This document shows, piece after piece, positions 48,008 through 59,106 of a stretch of 59,778 bases of DNA. Each line of letters begins with the position of its first letter. Positions within the stretch are counted from its first letter, which is position 1. Where the stretch lies: contig JAAMPI010000147.1 in NCBI GenBank assembly GCA_013054445.1, forward strand, positions 1 to 59,778, read 5' to 3'. Below the pieces are notes generated by a model. That model was given only the letters and a program-made list of their open reading frames with translations. It ran no database searches and was not told where the DNA came from. The translations under genes and the position numbers were made by a program. The stretch comes from Cudoniella acicularis. Its lineage: Eukaryota; Ascomycota; Leotiomycetes; Helotiales; Helotiaceae.

Positions 48008-48562
48008 ATAAAGATACGATAACGATATGACGGAAGATTATCAACGAGCATGATACGAGCACGCAAATTGATATCTTTGCACTGGAAGGACGGTCGGAGT
48101 TACAGAAGCAAAGCATACGCCAGGAGATACGAATAATGAATAGCCTCGAGGCACCCAGATGGTTTGTCTTCTGCATAGGTAGCGATAAGGAGCTTTTGAT
48201 CTCCGGATCTCCGATAAGGGTTCTGAAGTCTTAAAATTAAATCACTCTATCCACCCTAGTATCTGTAAATCGCTGTATCCGGGAGGATATTTGTTCTTTG
48301 TGATAACTGGAAAAGGGGTCAAAGCCAGTGGGGCCCACAGCGCGTGCTGCCGTTGCTTCGGGCGCTGACGTTGATTGTTGCCGCTCGCGTCCGCCAAGCT
48401 CCCATGTCACTCGTCACGAGCTGACCTCAGTCTCGAAAGCAAACCTCAACTCTATCTCCGCCCACGACAGAACACCACAACAATTCCTTTTGTGCATATT
48501 GCTAATCTTTCCGCCTCCTACCTCATCGAAAACCTTGTATCTTAAAATAAAGAACACTAACA
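48008..48562. other. Intergenic between the EB1 and Vam7-like genes
   Basis: No gene seen. The right end is the leader of the Vam7-like gene, pyrimidine-rich with an A-rich start context. Confidence 0.5.
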
Positions 48563-49693
48563 ATGGCACCACCCCTTGAAATCTCTATCCCCACGACTAT
48601 CCTCGCCAGTCCGCCTGGCGAGAAGCCCTTCACCCTCTACAACATCTCCCTCCGACTCCCCCTACGCACCTTCGTCGTCCAAAAACGCTACTCCGACTTT
48701 GTAACCCTCAATACCTCCCTCACGAGCGCCGTCTCCTCCCCTCCTCCCACAACCCTTCCGGGCAAGTCCTGGTTCAAATCGACGGTCAACTCCGAAGAGC
48801 TGACAGAAACCCGCCGACAAGGCCTCGAAGCCTACTTGAGAGCTATAGCTGAAGGTCCAGATAGAAGATGGAGAGAAACGTCCGTATGGCGGGGTTTCCT
48901 GAACCTACCCAGCTCGAGCGGGAGTGCGAGTAGTGCAAGAGGGGAACTGGTGGCTGCTAGGCAGAGGGGTGGGTTGGGGAGTCAGGCTGGATTGGTGGCT
49001 AGTGACCCGCAGATTTGGCTGGATTTACACCGTGAGATGAAGGGTCAGTTGCATGATGCGAGGTTGTTCCTTGGGAAGAGGGATGGTGCTGCGAATGCGC
49101 AGGTGCAGTATGAGGCCGGGGCAAATGCGAAGAGATGTTTGGTTAAGGCCTCGGGGTTGCTTGGGAATTTAGAGGAAGGATTAAAGATCATGCTCGAAGG
49201 AGAGAAAAGGGGTTCTGAGGGAAAACTTGGGGCCGGCGAGTTGAGACGGAGGAGGGATTTACTTGGGAGTGCGAGGGTGGAGAGGGATGGGTTGGAGAAA
49301 TTAGCTGTTAGTCTTGCGGTCAAGGGACAGGCTGGCTCGAATGGGAGTGGAAATGGAGGCGCAGCTGCCACACAACAAGACAAGAACCAGCTCTTTGGTC
49401 CGAATGTTTCGAGGCCCCCTGGACGGGTTCTTGGGGCACCAGTGCCGGAGACGGATAAGACGAGGGAGTTGGATAACAATGGCGTTCTTCAATTGCAGAA
49501 ACAATTGATGCAAGATCAAGACCTCGACGTGGAAGAACTCGCCAAAATAGTAAGAAGGCAGAAGGAAATGGGCTTGGCGATCCACGGCGAGTTGGAATTG
49601 CAGAACGAGATGCTGAAGAGGGTAGATGCAGATGTAGATAGGGTGAAAGGGAAGATTGACGTTGCGAGGAAGAGGACGACGAAGCTGTCATAG
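48563..49693 (+). CDS. vam7: Vam7-like vacuolar SNARE with PX domain
   Basis: Vam7 is the soluble Qc-SNARE of vacuole fusion, brought to PI3P membranes by its PX domain. The single exon encodes 376 residues. The PX domain spans about residues 5-115: FTLYNISLRLPLRTFVVQKR, then YSDFVTLNTSL, PPTTLPGKSWFK, and ETRRQGLEAYLRAI. A helical middle contains the Vam7-type LDLHREMKGQLHDARLFL. The SNARE helix is in the last 65 residues (LQLQKQLMQDQDLDVEELAK through LELQNEMLKRVDADVDRVKG). No transmembrane segment follows, as expected. The start ATG at 48563 has a good context (CAATGGC). Confidence 0.9.
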   Translation: MAPPLEISIPTTILASPPGEKPFTLYNISLRLPLRTFVVQKRYSDFVTLNTSLTSAVSSPPPTTLPGKSWFKSTVNSEELTETRRQGLEAYLRAIAEGPDRRWRETSVWRGFLNLPSSSGSASSARGELVAARQRGGLGSQAGLVASDPQIWLDLHREMKGQLHDARLFLGKRDGAANAQVQYEAGANAKRCLVKASGLLGNLEEGLKIMLEGEKRGSEGKLGAGELRRRRDLLGSARVERDGLEKLAVSLAVKGQAGSNGSGNGGAAATQQDKNQLFGPNVSRPPGRVLGAPVPETDKTRELDNNGVLQLQKQLMQDQDLDVEELAKIVRRQKEMGLAIHGELELQNEMLKRVDADVDRVKGKIDVARKRTTKLS

Positions 49694-52441
49694 CTGCTGT
49701 TCGGAGGCTGTATCATATTCTTTGCGGGCGTAGGCATCAGCGTGGAGTTCTTGGGCATTTCTTTGACGATAGGCCTGCTGGTTTTGTATGCTACTGTTGA
49801 TATGTATTTAATGATGTAGATAGAAGACGATGGTTTCAGAGCCAAGTGCATAGTTGCATCTGTAATTTTTCATTTGCGTTTTAGGTAGATGTTTGCGAGC
49901 GTTCTGCTTTTCGCTTGTCTGTTGGGCACTTGCATATTACCGTATGATGGTAATTCTAGTTCTTCACCATAGCTTCTCTTCCAAGCCCTTCACTCTTGAT
50001 GCTGTACTGCTGTATTGTTGCATTGCCTGTGTTATATCTCCTGTTAATAGCTGACAAGGTTACACCGTCAAGGCGAGAACAAACATGGGAAAGGAGGCAC
50101 TGAAAACTTACAAATCACAAGTCTTTCCTTACGCTCACCAGGTCCTTATAGAAAGACCACCTACATGCGTAGTGTTTTCAAAAGCCCAGGAGAATGTGCT
50201 GCAAGGAGATCATCAGCCCTTCTGAATATATCCTTGCCTGGTTGAGCAATTTTGAATCTTCCAGATCTCAAGAGACGAAATTCATATGGAGGTTGATGTA
50301 AGCGTGTCACTTCTTCGCGGGTGTGGAAGACGTTCGTCAAGTGCTGTCCTTTGCTCGTAATGTTCTAGATTTTTGCCTCCTGAATTTCGATTCCATGATG
50401 TATTGGATTTTTTTGCCTGTCTATAGAACACAATTTTTGATAATGCAATTCTCTTGAAGTCCTTTTTTTTTTATATAAAAAATCAATTAAAAAGGCAGCA
50501 AGATTTCATTATTTTTTTGGTACCCAAAATTATACGTCTGACGCGTGCTGAGCTCTTTGTCTCGTCCTTGTTCTGGTTAGCTCCCCTTGCTAAGCGAGGC
50601 GAAGTCAACAACACGCGTTGCCACGGAAAATATATACAAATTCACTACAACAAAAATTAAAAATTAAAACTCAAAATGGCAAAACTGTAACGTACCCGTA
50701 AACGAGTACGTGCGCCCTAAAGAGTAACGCCAGCACCTGGGGCCTGAGCCATTTAATCGGACAGGGTTGTCCAGTAAAGCTGCGGAAAGCTTTCGTCTTG
50801 TTAGCCTAATAAACAGTCACAACCTAGTCGAATACTTCAACTACGCGATAGCTCTAGAAGTTGCTGAACAATTGAGATACCTTTTGCTTATTTAAACCTA
50901 TGTATGCGACTGTGGAAGTGCAGAGGTTTAGCCGGGGGCCGAGGCAGACCAACCGATTGACAGGCGATAGGAGATAGGAGGGCAATCAATGATAAGGCTG
51001 TCGGCTGCTCCCGATATAGAGTCACCCAGTGGCTGGGAGGAGGCAATGGTGCTGGTTCAACGTCATGGACGTAATGTCTAGCTGGAGGAGAAGAAATCTG
51101 ATGAGATAGCAAGTGTTGACCCACAGAGAAAGACACAGGAGGGTGACTCAATAGTATTTAACAATAGGGATGACTTGGTAAGATCTTTGAACTGATCTAT
51201 TGAATTTTAACGCCCCTAGATCGAATTCGAGAGTCACATTTGGAAGTGCGTAATAAGGTCTTCCCAGGAATTGTGAGGAACCTAGGAAGAATAAGGATGC
51301 TAGTAGTTCAGTGTCTTGGGTGGACACGGAAAGAAAGGCGTATCGTAAAGTTGAATAAGTTGTTGAATAAGTTGGAGAATCTAATAGCTCCTCGCTTATT
51401 CCAGGTTACTAAGAAATGGGTACTCGCAGGAGGTGGACGGCTGCCCGCATAAAAGTGAAATCCCCAATACTAAAATTCGTTTCAAGCTCTGTTTGTACAT
51501 TTATTTCGCTTTACGGCGATGTGTTGTTCCGCTTGCTTATGCATGCATCCCTCAATCTAGAAGGAGCGCTCCAGTTGGAGCTAAGAACCGTGGGGTACTT
51601 GCTTCGAATTGGTTCAGGTATAAGCAGGTCATTTACATAAGGATCTTAGAATAGTCTACTAGAGGCAAGAACTTCACCTTGGGCAGCTGCTTCATTTAGC
51701 ACAATGGCAATGGATCTCATTGCCATCAAACTCGCAGCATGGCATTTTGAGAATATGATGATATCATAACCCGCTAGCGTACGCTAGCCAAAATATTCAA
51801 AGTTGAGCTGACTCTACACAGCAATTACGCAGATAGGTCTTCTTTCGAGGTCTCTAACGCGAATCCTAATTCACTTTCGACTTGGAGCAAAACATGCAGC
51901 CCCGCCTACGCAAAATCGCGCTATCTCTTGGATTCACTGTGTAGTCGGAAGTACAGCGTGTCCAGCTGCCTCCCAGGCCGTGCCTCGCCAGATCATAAGT
52001 TCTTCCCGCACCAATCCCTCTCTCTCCATCTTTCAAACTTTTTTCCATCCGCGTCGCACTCCTCAACCTCGACCACCAACCTTGTGCAACCTCATCACCA
52101 CATCGCCACGCGCTCGTTGGGGGTCTACAACATCATCCAGTCGTTTGTTGACTTTGAGTCTAACAACATTCCCCTTTGATACTCGAGTAGGGGGTAGCGA
52201 AATTTACCGAGCTCGGTAAGTATTCACCACCTTCTACATCCTGCACTTCACCTTTCAAAGTGAGAGCTGACATAGTGATTCCTTACTTTTAGTCCGTCCA
52301 AGACTATTATAGATTTCAAGAAAAAGTAAGATCTTACACTACTATGGCCATCTCATTCCTTCTCGCTCAATTCATGTTCTTGATCCCTAGTAGCTCTTCT
52401 TTCATTTTTTTTCTAACATCTATACTTTACAGATAGCCAAT
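49694..52441. other. Intergenic region, no intact gene seen
   Basis: A 2.7-kb stretch. The open frames are short. A perfect 16-bp palindrome lies at 51774-51789. The right end (52190-52441) looks like the leader of the next gene, with likely 5'-UTR introns (GTAAGTATTC at 52217 and an acceptor TTTACAG near 52434). Confidence 0.45.
51774..51789. repeat. Perfect 16-bp palindrome
   Basis: GCTAGCGTACGCTAGC is self-complementary without a loop. It could bind a dimeric regulator or be chance. Confidence 0.85.
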
Positions 52442-55086
52442 ATGTCTGACGAAGGCGGTCCAAGTGGTTCTGTGGAGCCCAAGAAATACAAGGCGGTATG
52501 TCTGACCAAATCCTTCTAGCAGACATCTTTTGTTTTGTCCTTCATATTGCTATTTTGAAAACACTAGCTAGTTGTTGGTGGAGCAAATCTCCTTTCTCCT
52601 TTTGCTGCTCTTCTCGCCCACTTTAAAAGATCTTTCCAAACAGAAGTTCGCTCTATTCCAAATACTCAGCCAACATGAGAGCTCCACCACATTGTAAATT
52701 TCCTCGTCTCAACAGTTCTTCATTTCTACGTACTCGGATTGTATACAAATCAGCAATTTATCTTCATACCTTATTACCTTCACATTTTGCCGTATTCACA
52801 AAACTTCTCCAATCCTGTAATCTCTTTCAGCCTCTGGCTACCTGGCGCCATGTATATCTTCAGCATCATTAAGTTCAAACGCTTACTATGCCGCAGGCCG
52901 GAATCATGAATGACAAGAGCCGAAGAACTCGAGATCAGGCAATTGATAAGATCCTAAAGACCTATGATCTTGACAATTTCGATAACCTATTCCCGGCATC
53001 AATCAAGCCCATCAGCCTTGGACAATCTGCCATCGTGAACCTCAGGAGTATTTCGAAGAAGGTCCCTGATTTGGCGGATTTCCAAGCATTGTTTCTGGCC
53101 GAGTGTAAGAATCCGAACGGAGAGCCGGTTCCTGCTTCATTTGGCCATACGCAGAAGATTTCGAATGCGCTTTCAGCTGCAGCAAATGACAAGGCAAACA
53201 ATGCCGCTGCACCATTCACTCCAGCTTCAAGCATGAACGGCGCCCAATCGACCCCGAAGGGCACGGAAACTAAGAAGACTAGACGAAGTGCACCACCGGC
53301 ATCTATGCTTTCCAATGTCTCTACAGTAAGTCTAGTGTTATTATAAATGATCACAACCTTGTTGCTAACATATTGCCAGCCAGCTGAAGTATCAACACCT
53401 ACGCCGGTCGCAGGTCCTGCCAAACCTCGAACAGCTGTTTCAACTGGTCCCAGACGAATTCAAGTAACTGGCGACGGACGAAGCCTCCTCGGATCCTCAA
53501 GTCCAGTATCTGGCCATAGCACAGCTAAGACCCCACCAGGAAATCGTGAGGCACCTTCTCGTGGTGTTGGTGAAGGTTTTAGTCTCCTCGGCTCTACACC
53601 ACCAGCTATTCCCCTCCAAGCACCCAAGATTCCATCTAAGACTGCCGAAGCAGGTTCTCGTGATGGCGACGAAGGCTCAGCTGGCAAGGCTTCGTCGGGC
53701 AAGATACGTGGCAATATGCCGAGCATAGCAGCAGGATTCGCTAATACTTCGACGCAGAACGGTTTGGCAGCTCTACTTTTGGGAGACGGAGAATCAGGCA
53801 ATGAAAAGGATCGCGGTCTTACGCAAATGCAAACCCGGGCGTCTGTCAACAAGAAGGCGACCCAAGCTGACGTCAGTTTCGAGATCCCAAAGGCCAATGC
53901 AACTACTTCCCAGGCAGGTAGCAATGTCTTCGACAAACAGCACCCGAAGCCCAAACCCACCAAATCTGTTGAAAATACAAAGCTTTCTACTTCTACTGCT
54001 CAGCAAGTCGGTAATGTCTCTAGCAGTAGTAAACCAAAGACGAAGCCCGCCACCACTTCTGTTCAAGAGCAACAAATCGTCAGTGCCATCGAAAAGCCCA
54101 AGGACAGCGCTGTTATTTCGCAGCAAGCATGTAACGTGGTCGAAAAGCTAAAACCTGTCGCTGCTACCGCTCAGCAAGGCAGTAGTGTCTCTGGTAGTGG
54201 TAAAGCCAAGACAAAGCCGAACGCTGCTTCTGCTCAACAGCAACAAATCGTCAGCGGTCTCGAAAAGCCCAACAATGCTAGTACTTGGCAACCAGCAGGT
54301 AATGTCGTCGAAAAGCCAGTGTTTACTACGTGGATGGAGAAGAAAATTCAAGCCAGTGAGGCAGCCAATAAGCAACCACAAGGATCTACATCTTCTCTAA
54401 AGCTTTCACAACACTTGGCTTCTGCTCCCGTTGAAGAGGTTAGTATATCGTTTCCCAATGCTCTCGCTCTCGGATTTACTAATAGAGTCTAGGATGACGA
54501 TGATCCCATTAAGAAGATCGCTCGCATGGCCGCGGAAGCCGAGGAACGACTCAAGAACCCCCCGAAGACCTCTCCTTCCAAATCTTCTGCTTCGCCAGCT
54601 GTCGTTCCTAAGAATACCGATGCTGTAACCAGTATTGAGGAGGATGACACTATTATCGTTGATAGCGGTTCACCAGTAAAGGTCGCTGGCAGTGGAAAGC
54701 GTAAAGCCGTTAGTGAGCCTGCAACTGCGATTTCTGCTAAGGCCCTAGAAGCCATGCGCAAGCGCCCTCGTACCCAATCGCCCATTAAATCTGTCGATTC
54801 CGCTATGACTCCAGCATCTTCTTCCGGAAAAAACCCTCATGTTGGCCAAGGCTCTAAGCAGATTGCTCTAGTCACTCCAATGATGTCGATGAGTGCAGGT
54901 GCAGGTTTTGAGGCACGATGTAAAGCCCTTCCAAACAAGGTTCGCGAGGTCTTGGATACTGAGGGTATCTTCTCACTTGCTGCGGCAGGCCACGAGGATA
55001 TCATTAGTGGTTTGGAGCAAGCTTTTGATACTGCGGCTCGTCATCTTGCTGCCGATATCGAGCATGTCTTCAACAAGAGAGAGTAA
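52442..55086 (+). CDS. Unknown 711-residue protein
   Basis: Four exons (52442-52495, 52897-53325, 53380-54438 and 54493-55086) keep one frame. Exon 1 encodes MSDEGGPSGSVEPKKYKA and is followed by a long intron (401 bp, 52496-52896) ending CCGCAG. Intron 2 is 54 bp (53326-53379), ending TTGCCAG; intron 3 is 54 bp (54439-54492), ending GTCTAG. Only the ends look folded: an acidic/basic helical segment at residues about 20-85 (NDKSRRTRDQAIDKILKTYD) and a C-terminal helical segment (EARCKALPNKVREVLDTEG through DIEHVFNKRE). The middle is low-complexity, Ser/Thr/Pro/Lys-rich, with two imperfect tandem repeats of about 57 residues. I do not recognise the family and assign no function. Confidence 0.7.
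53992..54327 (+). repeat. Two imperfect tandem protein repeats
   Basis: Each unit reads like AQQxGxVSSSSKxKTKP, then QxQQIVSxxEKPxxx, then QxxNVVEKxK. The two copies differ at many positions and span about 57 residues each. Confidence 0.65.
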
Positions 55087-56789
55087 ACAGCGGGCTTATA
55101 CTTACTGTGCATAGTTCCCTTTACTTTAGGAGTTGGGGTTTTATGATGATACCTACATCAGTCGCAGGCGGGATAGCCTTGCAGATATGTACTTAGCGTA
55201 ACATGCGCAACATAGTATGAACGAACAAAAAATCGACGTTACCGCAGAGCGAAGTGAAGTGAAGTGATCTTCAATTCGCGTAGAATTCTATAAAGTTAAA
55301 AGCTCCCATGTAATTCATTTAAGTATTCCACAATTTCTACTTGTAAGATCTTTCCTTTTACCCGAAGTCGTTAGTAACAGATATAATTTCTTGCGATGCT
55401 TGGATAGTTGTTACCTGAAGCTTAGAAGTTACCGAGGTATGAGATAGGGCATATGAGTCTCTCTAATTGCATTTACCCGGTCACTGAAATTCGATTTGGA
55501 GATCTCACAGCTGCTGAAGTATTTACACCTTTTTATTTTCATCTTCTAATCTTCCAATTCTTGAATAAATACCTCATTGGTGCGGAGATAGACTCCAAGG
55601 TCCTGGGTGTTATTCCCCTATTCTGTATGCACGCGGACAGGACAGGATCTCCCCCTGCCAAAGGATACGTCATCCCGCGCTGCTGTCCTTTTTGGTTGCC
55701 CAGCAACGGCGCAAAATTTGTGAACGTGGACGCGCTTGCAGCGAGCCAATCCCCGGAAGCCTGTGGAGGTCAAGGTTGAGACGCTGCCAATCTAGTGGGC
55801 GGACGCCGGACCGTCCCCACTGGCTGGGGTGGATGCTGCCGTGGATGCCGTGTGACCGAAGAAAGTGCTGCTGGCTGCTGCTGGCTGATGCAGACGCTGA
55901 TGCAGACGCTGATGCAGACGCTGATGCGACCTTCTGCGTGAGTCTGCGTGCAGCCTGCACAACCCTATTTGTGCCCCTCTCGCCAGTCGCTGCTGGCCGT
56001 GTGGAGTCAGTTGCAACGTTGTGACCTCTCACCGTGTCCAGATTGGAGCTGGATTTCGGATTGGGCAGCTTTGTAGTATTTGTTTTGCATTCAGGCAGTA
56101 TGAGCAGATGAATGGAGGAAGCGTAGTGCGTGGGGGAGGGCCAGATATCCTGCTCGTGTCTGTTGAGGCACTGAGGAGGGCGCGCTTGAAAAAGGAGTTG
56201 GAAAAAAAAAAAACAATTTGCTCGTAACTCGGACCTCTGCTGCTCAAACCTCAACTCTCCACCTCGTCCCAGCTTTCCGACTTCCGAGCTGGAGAATCAG
56301 TTCCAATTATAATCTCGAGGACTCGAACACTGCGGCGCCAAAGGCTGTTATCGTCGTGCAGCAGGCGGGAGATTAGCTCTACTGCCGTCCACCGTCCCAA
56401 AATTCACTCGCTTATGTCAACAACCGTTCAGAATCGACCTCTACACCACACCTGCAACACAGAACACGCCGTGCCCGCGAATCAATTACTCTGCATTTGA
56501 GGTTCTGTATCATAGGAGTTTGGAGTTGGGCCTCTGCGAGTGAGCTTCACGTCCCCAATTTGCTTTGAGGTTTGTTGACATCCGAAACCCAAACGCCTCA
56601 TCCCCGAAAATCGGCTGACAAGACCACGTATAGTTTCTTCACGACCTTATGACCCTTCTACGACTTTCCGAGATACCCGAGCATTGCAGCAATTGAAACT
56701 TTTGTTTCTTGAAACCCCTCCGACGTACATAAAATTCACCTCTACTGCGAACAACCTTCTAGACCTGGTCGAAAGACCATACAAACGAA
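55087..56789. other. Intergenic region before the PH-like membrane protein
   Basis: No intact gene. It contains a 12-bp minisatellite at 55885-55928 and A12 near 56204-56215. The right end is the leader of the next gene. Confidence 0.5.
55885..55928. repeat. 12-bp minisatellite, 3.7 copies
   Basis: Unit CTGATGCAGACG, repeated exactly three times and partly a fourth. Being a multiple of three it stays open in several frames, but no gene covers it. Confidence 0.9.
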
Positions 56790-59106
56790 ATGAACAATAC
56801 ACCACCGCCTCCGCCGCCTCATGGGGAGACGCCCAAGTCATCGGGGCTACCTCCAGGCAAATACGACATCTTCATCATACCTCCGCACTCCTCAGGGTCC
56901 GGATTCCTATACCTGCCGTCTCTCCAACCAAACGTCAATAGCTTCGCTGCCGGCTTTGCTTCAGCTCTCATATTGGTTGTAGTTGGTCAAGCTTTGACTC
57001 CAGCTGTTCAGCTATGGTGGAACAGTGTCAAAGGCTCTGGAGGAATGGGCATGATGCTTCTCATGTTGGCAATTGGGGTTGGCGCCTGGGCTCTGGGGAG
57101 GACACAAACTGATGGGGGGCCCGGACCAGGTGGTGGTCCAAGTGGTGGAGGCCCAAGTCCAGACACTGGTGCCCATTCAAGCGCTCATTCAGGCCCGCAA
57201 CCTAGTGGTTATGCAAATGCCCCGCCTCCACCTCCAAGGTCAGGCGCTGCACCTGGCGCTGGCGCTGGCGGCCCCTCAGGTGGATCCAGACCTACAGGAG
57301 GATGGCAGCGACCCCCCGCCGGGTACGACACGAGCTGAAGAAGACACAAGATCAGCAGAAGGTGCCGCCAAAGGAGCGTGGGAGAGGGCAAGAGAAGAGA
57401 CGAAACGGAAGGAGGAGGAAAGAAAAGCTAGAGAGGCAGCCCAAAGGAAAAAAGAGGAGATAGAAAGGAAGCTGAGGGAAGCTCGAGAGAAGGAGCAACG
57501 TGAGCGAGAAGCTCGGGAAAAGCGGCAAAAGGAAGATGATGCCAGGGAGGCCCGAGAACGAGAAGTTCGAGAGAGGCGGCGGAAAGAGGACGAAGCCAGA
57601 GCTAAAGAAGCTCGCGAACGAGAAGCTCGAGAGAGGCGGCAGAGGGAAGACGAGGCCCGCGCCAAAGCCAAGATTCAAGCAGATCTCGAACAAGAACTCG
57701 AAAAGGAGAGGGAAAAGGTGAGACAAATGCAAAAAGAAAAAGAGAAAGAAGAGGAACGGCAACGCGAATTGGCAGAAAAGGAGAGAGAGTTACAAAAGGA
57801 GAAGGAAAGACTACGAGAGAAAGAAAGGGAAGCTCAACGAGAAAAAGACAGGGAAAAGGCCAAGCTATGGGAAAAGCGGAAAGAGGAAACGAAAAGACTG
57901 CAGAAAGAGAGAGAAAAGGAGAGGGAGAGAGCAGCACAGGTAGAGAAAGACAAAGCAGCACAGGCGGAAAAAGACAAGGCAGCACAGTTAGAAAAGGAGA
58001 AGACTGCTGCTGCCACAAAACCCGTCTCCAGCACCTACGCCTTTTCCTCAACCGGGGAAAAGACCAATCCATGGCCTATGGGACGACCTGTTTCTCCAAC
58101 CATACCTCGTTCGCAACCCCCCTCACCTACTAAACGACCACCAGTACCGACAGCCAATACGTATCGTGGCACCGAAGAAGATGCGTTTTCCTACCGACCT
58201 TACGACAAACCCAAGCAACCAATGCACAAAAAAGCACCGAGCTCAGTATATTCCGAATCCTCCTACGCAGCTTCACAATCTACCTCCCGGACGACACCCC
58301 CACCATCCCGCCGTGGACCGTACACGACCAAGGATCCCGACAAGATTGTTATTAAAGCCGTTTATGCCTTTAATAATACCTTTCAAAAGACGCCAACCTC
58401 ACAGCTGGTTTCAGGTGTAGGCTCAGTAACTGATGGTCTGATACTAAGAATTACAACCGAAGGTCTCTTCATCGATGATGATGTCCGTGGCGTCCCACAG
58501 CGAGAGTGGGACGTCAAAGCATGGACTATGAAACTCGTAGAGGTATGGTGTCCATCTTTCCGCCAGGGCCCCGCTGGTAATTCTGCGTCTGCTCGCGTTG
58601 GTTCTGCTTCTGCGCTTAAATATAATCCCGTTCGTCGATTGTGGGGTATGGATAAGGATAAAGCTGCCACGTCTGAAGAGACTGATGCGCTTTTGATTGA
58701 TATGTTGCAACTTTGTCAAAATGGCTGCCGCGCGCGTTCGACTTCTTCTGGTTCTTCTGCATATTCTGCGAGTTCTGCAGGTTCTTATGATGATCGATCT
58801 TCTGTATCTGATTCAGCTTATGGTTCATCTGTTGGCTCGTCGTCTTCTGGAAACAAGAGAACTGACAATCGTGGTGTTAACTTGCAGACTGGAGAGTTGA
58901 AGAGCGCGAGACTTCATGTCTTAAGAGCTAGTATCAGAGATCAAGAGGGGAAGAAGTATGTCTTTATCATTTCGGAAGAGGAGAGTTGGAAGGTGCCGGT
59001 TGGATTGCAGAGGTTGAGGAGGGGCACTCAGGTCCGAGCTTTGGGAGTGAGTGGGATGAGTACTGCTGATGCGAGAGGTACCCTGGAGCATCTTCAGTGG
59101 GTTTGA
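56790..59106 (+). CDS. Conserved membrane protein with coiled coil and PH-like C-terminus, with a one-base frameshift
   Basis: The start MNNTPPPPPPHGE is followed by GLPPGKYDIFIIPPHSSGSG and FLYLPSLQPNVNSF, the typical N-terminus of a family found across Pezizomycotina. Two hydrophobic segments lie at about residues 50-72 and 85-102. A Gly/Pro-rich linker follows, then a long highly charged coiled coil (about 190-415, rich in E, R, K). The C-terminus (from KIVIKAVYAFNN) looks PH-like and contains SGVGSVTDGLILRITTEGLF, DVRGVPQREWDVKAWTMKL and, after an unusual insert, LHVLRASIRDQEGKKYVFII. The frame changes at a C6 run (57312-57317). With five C it would read WQRPPPGTTRAEEDTR as one protein of about 771 residues. 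The function is not known. Confidence 0.8.
57312..57317 (+). other. C6 homopolymer causing the frameshift
   Basis: Six C as given. Five would join the N-terminal membrane part to the coiled-coil part. No plausible GT..AG intron does it. Confidence 0.75.
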
